Shown piece after piece: positions 10,895 through 23,999 of a stretch of 64,000 nucleotides of DNA. Position numbers and translations under genes: made by a program. The stretch is from Trichostrongylus colubriformis (lineage: Eukaryota > Nematoda > Chromadorea > Rhabditida > Trichostrongylidae). Under the pieces are notes generated by a model, which worked only from the letters and a program-made list of their open reading frames with translations, had not been told where the DNA came from and searched no databases. The DNA lies in assembly GCA_963978905.1 (NCBI GenBank), contig OZ022258.1:47414591-47478590 (forward strand), written 5' to 3'. Each line of letters opens with the position of its first letter. Within the stretch, counting starts at the first letter, position 1.

Positions 10895-11190
10895 TTCCGG
10901 TTCCTTTAAGGATACCGGAAGGGGTAAATTAGGCAGACTGCGGAATATAAAGTAGTGGTGCTCAGCAATGTAACAGTAGAGAAAGAACGATACAAAACGG
11001 CGAAAAACCGGAGAAGTAGGAAGCCGAAACCCCCTTATCTTTCGCACCCCTCTGCGTCACTAGCCGGGGTAGACTGCAGACGGATGGAGATGCTAATCAG
11101 CGGGCCGCGGAAGTTGTCCCGTGCTCGCCCGGCTGATGAACTGCAGAACGACACGCCGTGCTGCGAGATCGTGATATTATTACCTCAACC
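10895..11190 (-). repeat. family B copy, inverted and joined to family D
   Basis: The reverse complement reproduces family B: GATCTCGCAGCACGGCGTGTCG, then CTACTGTTACATTGCTGAGC, then AATTTACCCCTTCCGGT. The same D-then-inverted-B order recurs at 32395-32650, which suggests D plus inverted B form one larger composite element. Confidence 0.6.
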
Positions 11191-12300
11191 ATCCTTTTCA
11201 ATGCGAGCTTCGCTACACATAATCTCCTCTGAAGTGGAAGGTTTGTTTACAGAGGACATGTATTCACAGTTCTCAGTTTTCCTTATCCCTCCTGGTGCCT
11301 TTATACAACAGGAACACACTCTGCTCAGCCCTAGCCGCAAATTTTATCGAAAGTCCTTCAATTTTAGTTTTAAATGAACAGGAAAACTCAAATCTTTCAC
11401 TATGCCTGCCGCAAGGAGAGTTGCAGCAATTTTATACTAGCTTCCGGATTGAATTCCCCTAAATGGAGCACTTTAGTTTTGCTAATTGAAACAGGAGGCT
11501 CATTGGTATTGGACCAAAGGTCAATCACATCATTTGCCTTCTTTATCGTAAACTTCAATGGACTCAGCTGAATAGTAAACATCTGAAAAATGCCGAGAGG
11601 GAGGGGGCGAGGGGGGCAATTTAGGCTAAGCATGTCCCAGCTGTCAGAGACTTTACCTCAAAAGCATTTACTTTAACAGGAATTCGAGGAGAAGCGAGAT
11701 AATGCCTGCGAACTTCTTTGTAAAGCAACAAGATATACATTCGCAGTGAGGCACTAGTATTCTGCACATGAAGAGATAATAATGGTGAAAAATCACATTT
11801 TAGCGCGTCTCATAGTTTATTTCTCCTTACTGTGACGATCCGTTGCTTTTCGGGAATAGTCGGCACGCTGAGTGATTCATGGAGCCTTACGCTCAGCATC
11901 CCATTTTTCGTATCCACTTCTAATTTTCGATTTTTTCTATTCTCCTATTATCCCGTTCTGAATTGCCATAGGGTTGAGAAAATTCAGCTCTAAAGGGCCT
12001 GCCGTATGCATGTTGTATGAAGCATTTTAGTTTTATCACATTAGCGTAGTGTAATATCCCGAAAAGAGTCATATAATACATGCCATAAAATTCAAGCCAA
12101 GGCATTCGAGCTCGTAGACCCCGCGACAAGCGCTTCGCTATGTAGCTATCCTTTATGAATGGGCATCGCGCCGACAGACACGACTATTAGTGTAGTGCTC
12201 ATTAATGGCACCGGAAGAGGGCATTGAGGAAGAGCAGAACTGGGAACGATGTCCATCGTGAATGAAAAGGCTAGTTTTGAAGAGCTAATTTGGGGGAAAC
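11191..12300. other. intergenic, nothing recognised
   Basis: No open frame here has family resemblance or good splice context, and no clear inverted repeat was seen. Confidence 0.3.
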
Positions 12301-12346
12301 CGCTCTGAAAAGAGCGCTTTTTTTTGGGGGGGGGGGGGGGGGGGGG
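12301..12346 (+). repeat. small hairpin followed by T8 and a 21-G run
   Basis: CGCTCT-GAAA-AGAGCG forms a 6-bp stem with a GAAA tetraloop, followed by 8 T and then 21 consecutive G (12326-12346). The homopolymer is likely length-variable and error-prone. Its context gives no gene assignment. Confidence 0.6.
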
Positions 12347-13044
12347 TATCGTTGATGCGAGGGTGCGCAGTGTTGTCGCTGCTGTCGTAGTCCCTCGCCG
12401 TCATCATCTCCCCTCAGCAGCTAGTCGATGGAGGAGCGTAAGAAAGGAGCCTTATTTCTCGTATTCTTGGCCTTTTCTTCCAACTTTTTCTCTGCTGTAG
12501 TACTATTTCACGCCTCTTCTTTCATATTTCAGAGTCGGCATAAATTACCCTTGTAGAAAGATGAAATGTCTTCGGTCATAAACCTTGTATTTTTAATCGA
12601 GGACCTTTTGTTGGGTCGTGGGTTCAGGTCTCATTACTTACAAACACGCTGGGAAGCATGCTTTTGCATTATGCGTGTCAGAGTCAGACGTTACGTGTAG
12701 AAATGCAATTTTTTTTTATCCAGGATATCACCGATAACACGAGATCCACCACATAAGGTCTGACTGTGGCTGCTGTGGTCCCGGCTTCAAAAATCCAAAT
12801 GTCGGTAGCTGTTGGAAATTGCTCGACTTGTTCGGCGGATGCGGCCCTCGCCCCCTTCCCACACCCAGTATACTGCACCCCGCTTGACATTATAGTATAC
12901 ATACTATATCAACAGAACTTGTGGGCTTGGAAACCCCATATTTCCCTAATTTTATGCCTTGTACTATCGATAACTTATCATGGCCTGATTTCCACTCACT
13001 CGCTCTTCAGAAAAGCTGGATAACTGTTGAGCTGGATAACGCGT

Positions 13045-13490
13045 GCGACGGGGTCTCGTTGGGTGTGTACCCTTACATCAGGATGCCGCACGACGACGAG
13101 CGGCGTGCGACACAGTGTGTGCGAGCTATGCGCGTCGCGGTAGTTGGGTCTCAGAGCGATTACAAGGTAATGCTAGGGGTGCGATACGGGGTGTATGTCG
13201 TTTGGCGCGGCCCTTGCAGCTAATTTGCCAATGGGGCGCATGGGCCGTCTGGACTCTCCCAGATTTACCTAAGCCTTTTCAGGGGGAGGAGCTTTGGCAG
13301 TGCCCCGTTGGCAAATTAGCTCCAAGGGGCCGCGCCAAACGACCGTCTCCCGTGCGATACGCAGTCAACTTCTAATCGCTTCCGGACCCAACAACGTGGC
13401 GCCTTTAGCTCGTCCGCATTCCTTCGCTACGACATGCCGCAGTGCGGCATCGTGACTTAAGGGTACACACCCGGTCTAGTTGACGAGTTA
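13045..13490. mobile_element. nested foldback element (about 440 bp)
   Basis: Outer inverted ends: GGTGTGTACCCTTA...GATGCCGCAC near 13055-13095, against GTGCGGCATC...TAAGGGTACACACC near 13440-13470. Inner arms are longer and cleaner: 13200-13237 and 13302-13340 (GTTTGGCGCGGCCC...GCTAATTTGCCAA and its complement). No coding potential. It resembles a non-autonomous foldback or MITE. Confidence 0.7.
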
Positions 13491-16400
13491 TGGATTCAGC
13501 CGTGTTTCTCGTTTCCCATAGGGGTATAGTACGGCGGAATCTACGTTGGAGTCGAGAGAGCCGAATTCCATGAGTTTTCTTTCGCCTGCAATGTACGAAT
13601 GTAGTATAATAACGTCTCATGACGCACATGCTAGTGCATTGTAGCAAAAATAACTGCGAATTATTTACAGCAATACATATATCACCGATTTTCTCGAGAC
13701 AGCAAAACGTGTCCAAACGCACATTTCCATCACCCCATTTTAAAGACACATTCCAGGATTACCTGAGTGGGTTAAAGCATTAAACCATGGAATCCGAGAT
13801 GCTGAGGAATACGCCGACAAAGAAAGATTCGAAAAAAGTCCTCGAAAAGGGCAAAAATAAAACCTCCTGTCATCTGACCTTGGACGAGATCACCGCGTGA
13901 AAACGAGCCTTTGAATCAGTTCTCGCTGGCTGGTATCAGAAGGAACTCTAGGATATCACCTGTTTCCTCATGTCAATGTCTCCTTTATCATTGGCATCTC
14001 TTCCTTATCTTATATTATCATCCAAATCGTAGGCCTCATTTGCCACGTTGTTGCTATCATTACCACCGTCATTGCCAGCAATCACGTCTGAAATGGGAGC
14101 GCCCGAGCTCTAGGGTGCGGCCGAGCTGACTTCAAGAGCTCCGCGCGCTGCAATGACTCATCATAGCGCTTCGATATGTGCACAGCCTCCCTGCCCGTTT
14201 CGGGAACTATTAGGTCATGTGAAAGGGCTGCAATGTTTCCCTAATCCTGGAATGTGCCTTTAACATTAATGTCCAATTTTCGCATATTTTAGATCATTCC
14301 TTGTTTTTATGGAACAATTAAATAGACATGTATATGCACAATATTCGCACCCACCACGTTTCAAAATTTCAGTTCGATTATGTGACAGCCATACCTCTAC
14401 CTAGATTGCTCTTAGAAGGAGAAATCAGCTCTAGGACGGCCTGTATTCTACGGCGTCGCTCGGAAATTCGCGTAAAGAAACATGAGCTCTCAAGAACCAA
14501 TGGTGTATGAGACCACCTTCGGAGAGCTTGAAATCTTCCATTCAACGCAATTTCCATTCGGAAGCAGATAATAGGGACAGAATCGGTGGAACCTAGTATA
14601 GTTTTATTCAGATGAGAATGTTAGTTTCATGGCTCCCATAGTGAATTGCCTGCCGCGTAACACTGTTGGCTTCTTCCTAGTCGGAACACGTGCAGGTGAC
14701 CCAATGAACGGTGAGACAACCGAAAGAACTAGACCCGTCTCTTCCTTTGGATCACAACGCGTTCGTTGTCAGTCCATTAACATAAGAATTGATTGCACCA
14801 TTCTTAGCGCTATGTGGAAGGGGGGGGGGGCAGATGTGGTTCAGAGCTTCTACCCTATCACAGGTTAATAGAAGCCGACCCTTCTCCCCTGTTGCTCAGG
14901 ACCCCGAATGGGGTCAGGTCCATCGCGGTGACCACGATCCCTTCCTTGCCATCGTAATGGGACCGTGTTTCATATTCGCAGTTCACGTTTGTAAGGATGA
15001 CACAATCCCCGTAACGAGGTAACCCGGGTGGAATAGGGGAACACGGATTTTAACCTCGGCATAGGATCGGCCCGCCGCGCGCGGCAGCGTCGCGAATTGT
15101 CCGAGTGTCAGGGCCGGCTGCTCTGACAAGTTGCCAAACTGTGGCTCCCCCACCGCATGGGTCACTACGGCCATTATTTGCGCTCCTTTTCTGCTATTTC
15201 GCCAAACTAAGGTGTTGTTTTTGTTTTTACCTGTGTGATTGCAAAGCGCCCTCCCGGATGGGCGTTCCCACCGCGTGACCTAGTGACCTCACTGACCATG
15301 TGTCCCAACCGTCAACCGAGGTGAACCTGTTCGACTATCCTGACCTTCGCCCTTGCTGCAGCATAACCACGATTACAGAGCTGATCGTAACAATGCTTTC
15401 ATTGCGTCAACCAGCGCCGTCGTGTCGCCGAGTATGAATGCAAACTAGGGGAGACGGTGGAAGACGATCAAAATTTGAAATCAAAGAAGGTCCTGTGGAA
15501 TCCTGAGGTGATGATGTAATCATGATATGATTTTATACTGTATGATCAATTACTTCTGTTAGTGTATTCATCGTCAGTCTGCCTAGCTTCGTACAACAGG
15601 GTATCTGTAGAAGGAAAAGGACAACGCCGCAGACTTATGGAAAACATTCTGGCCTGAACTGCGCCAAGAAATATATTTTTATGTATTTTTAAGTGGTCTG
15701 TCAACAATGGAGGGATTATTCGCAATACGGTATTTACCTAACATCATTGAAGCTGGCGACTCATCTGTTTGTGTATTTGATGGGAGGACCATATCAAATC
15801 AAAAGTGCAGGAAAATTCTGAGTCACCCCTTGATCACACCCGCTTCAAACGGAATGGATGGTTTCTATGATGTCTTAAACGCAGCCTATTTAAACCTACA
15901 AAGATGTTCAGAACACGTTCACGCGCCGCAACGCACCCGCCTGCACAGTTGCGACGTTGTGTGAACGGACTTTACTTCATATTCGCTTGCTTTTTCGTTG
16001 CATTTTTTTCTACAACCACATCTAAATTGAAAACTCTCCTCATGAAAAATGTGATCGCAAGGTCTAATATCGAGTTTCTGCACGTAGTTGGTCCCGATAC
16101 CAAGGGTTATGGAGTCGGTGGTCTTTCCTACGTTTGATTCACACTATTGTTCATTGATTAGTCATGGCGAGTATCCGTCTTTTGATGACCGTCTGATGGT
16201 GTCTCGCCTTCCTCTGCACACTCGAAAAAAATCTTTTTTAATGGGCATCAAAGAACAAAATGACGGGTTTTTTTATTGCAACCAGAACAGCTGACATTGA
16301 GTAAAGATCGTTTTCGAGTATCCATTACACTTTATAGCTACTTCTCCCACTTCATCCACCGCTCTTACCACCGATATCTTGCATGTTGATGTGTGATTAT

Positions 16401-18900
16401 GTACCATGTGATCTGATAAGACCCCACGGAAGGTGTTTGTCACCGATTGCCAGTTCTGCGCTTTATTTTCAAGCCACTGCTCAAAGATGGTGTCCACATA
16501 TTTTTTATCGGTGCATTCAGAATTTTAATGGTGCATTTCACATCACCTCATTAAAATGGGTTTCAAACTAGGAGTGGCATGGGATTCGAAATGCACTAAG
16601 CACACTACTTAATATGATACTTAATATGTTCGCCTTTCACGGTTTTCCCGATCAATTCGTAACCAATCTTCACACTAATTCCACAATCACGGCACTCACT
16701 CACTAATTCGAATGTGAGTTGTTGCCTTTCAGAACCAAATATTTCTCTCAAAGCTCCAACTTATCAGCATTTCTTGGTTCCTTGGTCATCCAGAGGTTTA
16801 TATTTTAATTTTATCGCCGTTTGGTATTATTAGTCAGTCTTCATTGTATTTAAGCTGCTATAATGTGTTCCATACCATCAGTTTTGTCTTTGTCAGCTTA
16901 AGTTTTCTCTTGATAGCAGGTTGCAACGGAATTTCTGAAGATCTTGCTTGTCTTCGGTCCCATTCGAAGGAGATGCCTCAAAATAAATGAGGTTCTACTG
17001 TGATACTGAGAAACGATTGCCTTTACTCTGATTTTATCCTCACCAGTTTATTTTTTATCTATTATACATCGAAAGAGTACTGAATTTGCGTATTTCGGAA
17101 ATTTCAGTAGTTTCCAAATAACGAGGGTTCCCATCAATCAATAGTGAAGTCCGCCTCTAACATTATTTATTTGGTTGTTGACAGCTGAATAAGCAACATG
17201 TCCTCAAGCGGAAAATGTTGTCGTAAATAGCATCACTAGCACCACAATTCTGCCAGATTTTCATCATTAATCCCTTCTTTTTTGTCATTCGAATAAACCA
17301 GTGACCGGAACAGCTGCCAGCAGCCCTAGCCGTTTATTTCCTGCAATGGCTTAAATGGTACAAGGTGCACGACACAGATGTACTTTCTCGGGTGCAGCCA
17401 GAAACAAGGGGTTCGATAACTGTGTATCCTGAAATCTCGATATCGATTGAAAATTCCCGCAAAAACCCGCCCATTTCCTTGTTCTCGTTTGCACCCTCTC
17501 TAAGTGCCTCATCGCCTTGTCCTCCAGCCATTCCTTGGAGTAGGCCTTGAGGATCGCTCAGTCAATTAGTGTCCCTCACCCATTTGCGCTACAGCTGATC
17601 ACGAATAGACAGGACACCGGCTCCAAGTAGTCCCCTGGCAGGGTGAGGTCTGGGTTGGTTTTGAAATGGGGGATCTGCTCTGTATGTTCAGGCATCAATA
17701 TTTCGACAACCCCACGCTTGTACCCCGGTCCCCTAACTGGTTTCTTCCGTGCAGATGCTCGTACGTTTTCTGTTTTCTGCAAAGTGTGCAGTGATAACTG
17801 CACTTCTTTGCCAGACATACTTAGAGTTCGCTCGTTCATCTCACCCAAAATGTTTCCATTTTGAAGACTCATCTGGAGAACTCATTTTTTCCATAGAATT
17901 CACAGTTTCTATATGTGGCGAAATTTCCGATGAGGAGGTGTGCCCCGGATCCTATAAGAGCCGTCTTCTCCAACAACCACCACATTTTTATCCCATCCTA
18001 GCCCGCCTCTTTTTAGAACAAACAGCAGGTAGATCCTATTTCTCGAGTATTTGCCCATTTAATTCCGTTTTTTCCTCATTTTCGTACCACTAAGCAAGAC
18101 GACCTTTATGTTTGATGGTCTTTCTATTCGCCCGAATTACCCCTATCACTGCCTTTAAGTGGATCATTGATAGCACTGACTCATCACTGCTGCGGTAAAC
18201 GCAAATCCATCTTGCAAGACTACGGGAGGGGCCTATAAAAAATCGTATTGTTGGACGACCAGTGCCGTGTGAATTGCTCATAGTCTTACGACGTTCCTTG
18301 ACTCCTATTCATGCATTTCAGCTAAATTTATGTCATTTTCCATTGTTTTAATAGAATTTTTACTGGGTTGAGTTTTATTTTGTCATACTCTTCAGGAAAT
18401 GGGAACAGCTTGAAAACTGAAGGAACTAAACCTCTTTATCCCCATTGACCACAGCGCATTGGTTCTCAGGCCATTAGCCTCAGATCGATTGAACTAACTA
18501 TTCTTGGTGCTACGTGAAATAGCTAGAGGAGTATGGGTTCCCCACTCTGGGACTTCAGTTCGGTCTGGGCCTATTTAAATCGACTCCCTCCAAAATGACC
18601 CTCCCCCTGCCCCATGAACATTACTTTGCATCGTACTGTTGCCCCTCTCTTCTCTTTACTGGATAATTTTAAGCCATAGTTTTTACTCTCTAGTGGTTTA
18701 TAGTTCTCTCTACTGCATAATTTTAAATATGCTAACATACGGATTTAGCTGCATCGGTCTAAAATGTTCTCCGTATCTTTATTGTGAAAAATCAAAATAT
18801 CACAGGGATATTTCTTTTCCAAAACGAAGGACTGGATTGGTGCATAAGCTTATCTGATCGTTGGTGTTTTGTGTCAATGAGTCAACGTCGGTGTGTTGAC
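13491..18900. other. long stretch without a recognisable gene
   Basis: Open frames are scattered on both strands, but none shows a known domain. The most protein-like is a minus-strand frame at 17590-17872 ending EQIPHFKTNPDLTLPGDYLE..., of unknown nature, possibly a degenerate transposon. The segment 17990-18160 loosely resembles the 3' half of repeat family B/E. An 11-G run occurs at about 14820. This region contains the 5' flank of the cystatin gene; no promoter motif can be named. Confidence 0.3.
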
Positions 18901-18959
18901 GGCGCATTGCATATAACGGTCGATCGATACTTATCTGGGGCGTGTTTTCAGTCAACAAT

Positions 18960-21900
18960 ATGCCATCTGTGTTCGTTGGCCTCAGTCTGCTCTTCTGCAC
19001 AGTCTCGATCTGTTACGCAGGTATGGTCGGCGGATTTACAGAACAGAATGCCAGCGATCCCGAATATATGGTAAGTTTATTCCAATGATAATAATAATTT
19101 TATATAAATTAGTTACGATTATCCTGTGTCCAGGTTACCCGCCTGTTTGTAAACCTTTTTGGGAACTCTTCTTACCGTGCTTTACTAATGAGGGGGACAG
19201 TTCGAATGTTGAATGTCGAATACCTACACAGGAGTATTGCCAGTAGTATTCAAAAGATCATACATGTTCATTTAGGGCACCTGAGTCAGTAGAGACATTT
19301 TGCTGTCCAGAATTCGTTGGCTGTCCCTCATTAGTATAGCTTCCACTTGAGTTCTAAAGTAGTTGGGGAGCACATCACTGCGTTTGGCTTCCGGCGCCAT
19401 TTTTCCCATTTATGTTAATTCTTGGTTGAAGGGGAACCCCTATCTCACTGATATAAGGCTAGGTAAAACTACTCTTGGGTGTGGAAACTGATGATCGTGG
19501 AACGGTATCGCGTGAGGGACGGTAGCCCGGCAATGAGTACCCCCTCAAACTATATTAGCACCCTTATTTGCTCCTGCTTCTCATCCATTTGTTTACTAAT
19601 CAAGTAGGACATTTCTCCCGTAGTTGAGCAAGGATAACACGTTTTCATTAAAGGAACGAGCCTGGAAGGCAGCAAAGGGAATAAACGACGACAAATCAAA
19701 TGCCGGACCTTATCATATGATGCCTGTAAAGGTTAGTAAGTAATTCACATAAAAACTTGTTGTTTATTATTTGCTGGTGACCATCATCATCATGTTCTTA
19801 GTAAGTACAAAATTACGAGAACAGTAAATTCGGTAGAAATTTATTTATGAGTAGTAGTTTCAATAACGCTCACAGTAGTTGTTTTGGGCACATCTCCGTT
19901 CTTGAGAACAATGATAACCACTGCACCAGCCACCATAGCAGCCCATAATAGCCAAAACAGTACTACTACGGCGATCCTCAACACATTAAAATGCTGAGAG
20001 GGGCTTATGTACGGCTGCACAGAGTACCGTTTACCTCAAAGTTCTCCAGAATTTCGTTTCTCGAGCTAATTTCAACTGCTCAGCCGTTAATCCGATGACC
20101 AGTTTTTCCCGCGAATCACCAAAGCCATGTGAATCACCATAGCTGTTCTGAAAAAAGTATGACTCATACTTGGCCTTTCATTGAAATGCAGTCATCGTGT
20201 TAAAAGGGCAGCTGTTTAGTGATTTCATGGGGCAATAAATACTGCAAAAAAAAAACAGTGTGTCGTTGAAATACCTTGTCCATGGAACTGCTCGTTGAAC
20301 TGTGGTCCTTCCTTATTGACACACTATTCGTTGACATTCTAAAATGAATCCTACATTGTTTGAAATACCTCATTTCATTGTAGTGAACAGCCTATAAAGC
20401 TCTAAGACTTGGGTAAACCAAACTTCTATTTATTGGAAAATCCATAATGAGTCAGAGTAGGTCTCATGAAAGCTCCAGCTGACTGTTTTTGGACGGTGGC
20501 TGACGAAAGCAACATCCAGAGGAGATCGGTAGAAACCCGAAGAACATGGCTGTAGCCGTGCAATGCCATATTGGAGTCATTCAATATGTATTAACTGCGT
20601 AATTTCGTAAATGGATTCTCAGAATGAGGAGGACTTTGTTTTTATCGATTATGGACTTAACTTAATGGAGGATGGGAAGGCAGCAATTCTTATCTGTTCC
20701 CGATCTCTAGTTTTTAATTGTCGCATTCCGCTTCCGTTATCAAGCCCTCGCTCAGTGATGATTGATCTGTACGGTTTGCTGCCAATAAACACGTACGCTG
20801 CTGTGTTTATGCAGCCGATTGAACAGCATCCGTTCAAGTGTAAACCGCATATTTGTCAAGTCAGACAGTAGCTTGAGGACTTCTTGTGCATTCGCGATGA
20901 TCCTAGGAGGTACATATGCAGAACCTGTGGTTAAAATATACGAACACCCATGTTCCTCACCGGCGGTTTTCTTCGTTCAGTCGTTTTCTTATGCGCTTAT
21001 ATAGCAGTGGGTTGTAATTTCATAGTATAAATTAGTAGGTATGATTAGTAGGATTAGGTATTTCAACTGCACATGGATTTTGACTTATAAAGTGGGAACA
21101 TCAGACAGGGAGAAAAGCAGCGACGACCCTCAGCGTTTTGAGCTTCGATAAAAACATCTCGTTTTTGAGCTCAAATGGAATCGGTCACCAGTTCTTACTC
21201 AGATTTGTAAATTATTATTCGTGATTGCTGGGTTTGCAACTTCCTGGTTATTTACATAATACAGTGACACTGAATCCAGCTTTCCATTCCATTCACCAAT
21301 GTTAAGTACACGTCAGTCGGGCAGCTTACCTTGTTTCACGGCTTGCCGTTTTATTCGTAGACTTCATAAATATAATACTTAGCTAATTCGATGTGCTTTT
21401 GGGTCGTAGCCAAGGTAAGCAAACTTCGTATTCAGTGTGTTAGTAATAGTGATATTAGTGTAATACCTGGACAACAACGGTTGTTAGAAAGGATAAATGC
21501 AAGGAAGTTTACAAAGGTTCTTACAGGTCCTTAGTGCCAAAACTCAAGTCGTTGCTGGAGTGAATCATGTATTCGAGGTACTCTTCGCTGAATCATCTTG
21601 CAAGAAAGGAGTAAGTTTTCGTCAAATTTGTAGGATTTCGCAGCTTGATATATGCAACCGCTGAAGGAGCTTCTCGCTCGTTGTATTTAAAGGCTTTCAT
21701 ATCGCAAGTAGAACTTTACTTACAATTTCAATGAACGTATTTGCTGAGCTTTTCAAGGATGATTCACTTACGGTGTTTTTTCACGGGGGTTCGGACAATG
21801 TTCTTGTTACGGATTAGTCTTACTTTACGATTTAGGAGATGCTCGCATCCGAATTGACAGCAGCAAACTGCAAACCAAAGGAAGGTGGAAGACGAGAGGT

Positions 21901-22073
21901 AGATTTTCTGACTGACCTTTTTGGACACACAGTTTTGGTTTGGTGTAGACTTTCCATTATAATCTCATATATTCCAGATCTACGAAGTCACATTGTGGGA
22001 AAAGCCATGGGAGAACTTCGAGCAGTTCAATGTGAAGAAAGTAAAGACTCTCAAAGCAGGAGAGCAGGTCTAG
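18960..22073 (+). CDS. cystatin (type 2), cysteine protease inhibitor, five exons
   Basis: Secreted inhibitor of papain-family cathepsins. Exons: 18960-19070, 19624-19731, 21527-21610, 21836-21898 and 21978-22073 (TAG). All four introns are phase 0 with GT-AG ends, giving 153 residues. Residues 1-20 form a signal peptide (hydrophobic [17 protein letters not shown]). The mature N-terminus has the Gly pair (VGGF) that lies in the protease cleft, then helix 1 ([13 protein letters not shown]), the QVVAG inhibitory loop (exon 3, [13 protein letters not shown]) and the Pro-Trp hairpin (exon 5, LWEKPWENF). Two Cys are seen in the mature part (SSC, ANC), enough for one disulfide rather than the usual two. 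The helix-strand turn reads KSNAGPY; its SN matches the legumain-binding SND position of type-2 cystatins, with A in third place. In parasitic nematodes this family often includes secreted immune modulators; that role here is inference. The 1.8-kb intron 2 contains unrelated sequence. Confidence 0.95.
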
Positions 22074-22235
22074 AAGATCTGTTTTAGCCTTTGCCAATGT
22101 TGTATATTTTGAAGTTCACGTTACTAACTTTTTGTGCATTTAATTCCCATTTTCTCTCAATGTAATGACGATAAACTCAATGTAAGTGCTAAGTGTTAAC
22201 AGTAAAGCTCCAACAATGTGATTATGCACGTTTGA

Positions 22236-22241
22236 AATAAA
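22236..22241 (+). promoter_or_regulatory. candidate polyadenylation signal of the cystatin gene
   Basis: AATAAA lies 163 bp after the cystatin stop codon, on the coding strand, a plausible distance for a nematode 3' UTR. Confidence 0.4.
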
Positions 22242-22298
22242 GCAATGATGACAAAACATTTGATTGTTGAATCACATACGGGATCTTCATATTGACAA

Positions 22299-22337
22299 AG
22301 CCTCCAGTGACTGGAGTTGGCCCAGTCACTGGAGGCT
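22299..22337. repeat. 16-bp perfect inverted repeat
   Basis: AGCCTCCAGTGACTGG (22299-22314) and its exact complement (22322-22337) are separated by 7 nt. It lies just beyond the cystatin 3' UTR. It may be a remnant foldback terminus or a transcript-end structure; nothing decides. Confidence 0.6.
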
Positions 22338-23999
22338 GGCTGTCGGAGTGTCAGAAAGTAGAGCGATTTTTTCCCCATGGTGCAAATAGTGCGCTATGAT
22401 TTCAGGGGACGTAATTTTGCATGGAAGTTTAGTTCGCGGCGTATTTCAAAGATTATTGGCTACGACTAACACCCTTGGACAACTGTCACCACTAGTTCAA
22501 CTATCGATAGTTTTCCATTCTCACTTTCTGCTTGTACAGGAGGAAAGCGGTAGTCACTGTTGTTTGTACAGGTCTTTGTAAACAACTCGAAGGCAGGTGA
22601 ACAGCTAACAGGGTAAATGCAGGAAACGAGTAGTAGTTGTTATCTTCGAGCATCCGGTCTTTTTCCTATGACTTCTTGGCAAACACACCAAAGCGTTGTG
22701 CTTCTTGAATAGAGTTTTTAATAAAAGGAGTTTTTTCGAAAACCTAGCAACTAATGGAGTTTAGAAGTGTGTAGGACTCGTTTGCGGAATCTTGAATCTG
22801 AACAATACCAGCGACAGGAACAGTCTTCGCAGAAGAGGAATCTGGGTGTGGTACAGGGCACTCGAAGTTGGTCACTCAGCCTTGCTGCGAGTATTGCTCC
22901 ACGGTGCGCGATGCTTACTGCTTTCGTTGTGTACTGGCCGAGCGCGATGGGTCGGTGAAGTCGCGAGGTCTGGTGATCTCAAACAAATTCGTGTGTCCTG
23001 GCCTATACGTGAAATCCACTCACCCTTGCCTACCCTCGCTAGAACCCACAAAGAGTGGAATTCCAGCTGCACCCAAGGATACGGAGAGCTTCTTTGCAGC
23101 GAGGCAGTATCCGAATGGGGTTGGCTGCACTGTGCGGTGCATCGGAAGTCAGAAACTAGGAACATGTCTTATTCCGCGGAAATTCCTCAACCCGTAAATC
23201 GAGGTGTGCAAAGGAGGAAGCGATGCGCTGTCGCGCCGTGACTTTGATTTCCTTCCGCGTCCATCTGAATACTGCTGCATGGGCTCCTCCTGCGACACAA
23301 CCAAATCTTAATCAAGTAATGCAATCCATGCCAATTTCCCTCATCAGTCGCTCTAGAATTGACCATAGAATGCGAAGTGTGAAAATCGGAGGACACTGTA
23401 TGGTGCGATGCGCTGTTTAGTAACGAAGCCACAACTGTTTGATTCATGTGTACACATCTTTTTTCAAATTTCATTGGAACAACGCCAAAAAGACCAATTC
23501 TTTATTTAATATTAGTTATTCTGGTAAATCCCGATAGTTTTGGATTTTGACATTTCTGAATCTCCAGTATACATTAGTGAATCTTTGAAGAAAGGCCAGC
23601 AATCGATAGCAAGTATTTCATTCAGCAGAGCCTTCCAGTGGTATGACTTCCTCCATTTTGGTAGCCCTGAGTTGTCCTGCTTCGGAATTTATCTTGTAGA
23701 GCTGAAAAAGCTATTGTCTGTGTTCTGTAATTGGTTATGAGCTCAAGCTGGCTAGTAAAGTAGGTAAAACGAGAAACGCAAGAGATGATAAAAAATAAAC
23801 GCCTTCCAGTTAATTTCAGAGTAGGTTAGAGGCGCACCTCACGATAATCAAGTTATTCAGTTCACTTGCTTAGGCTGTAGATCCCACCGTATCCAGGATG
23901 CACCGGTTTTGCGCCACCACGACGTTAAACATTAGGGGTAATGCGGTAATGGAGAAATCCCTACAAGAAGTAACTCGTATGGTAGTCCTGGGTCTAGGA
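22338..23999. other. no confident gene; overlapping open frames at 22.8-23.2 kb
   Basis: Three frames are open together at 22770-23240, one Cys-rich (CEYCSTVRDAYCFRCVLAE). The overlap of several open frames suggests GC-rich chance or a repeat rather than an exon. No family is recognised. Confidence 0.25.

Noticed and set aside
10501..10932. 143-codon + strand open frame
   Set aside because: It overlaps repeat family D, and the frame is not kept in the other D copies, so it is not a conserved protein.
20611..20871. 86-codon frame in the second cystatin intron
   Set aside because: No domain, no splice context, and a minus-strand frame overlaps it; no reason to call a nested gene.
22767..23241. 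Three overlapping frames, one Cys-rich
   Set aside because: Simultaneous opening of several frames on both strands indicates composition bias; no acceptor/donor pair or family supports one.
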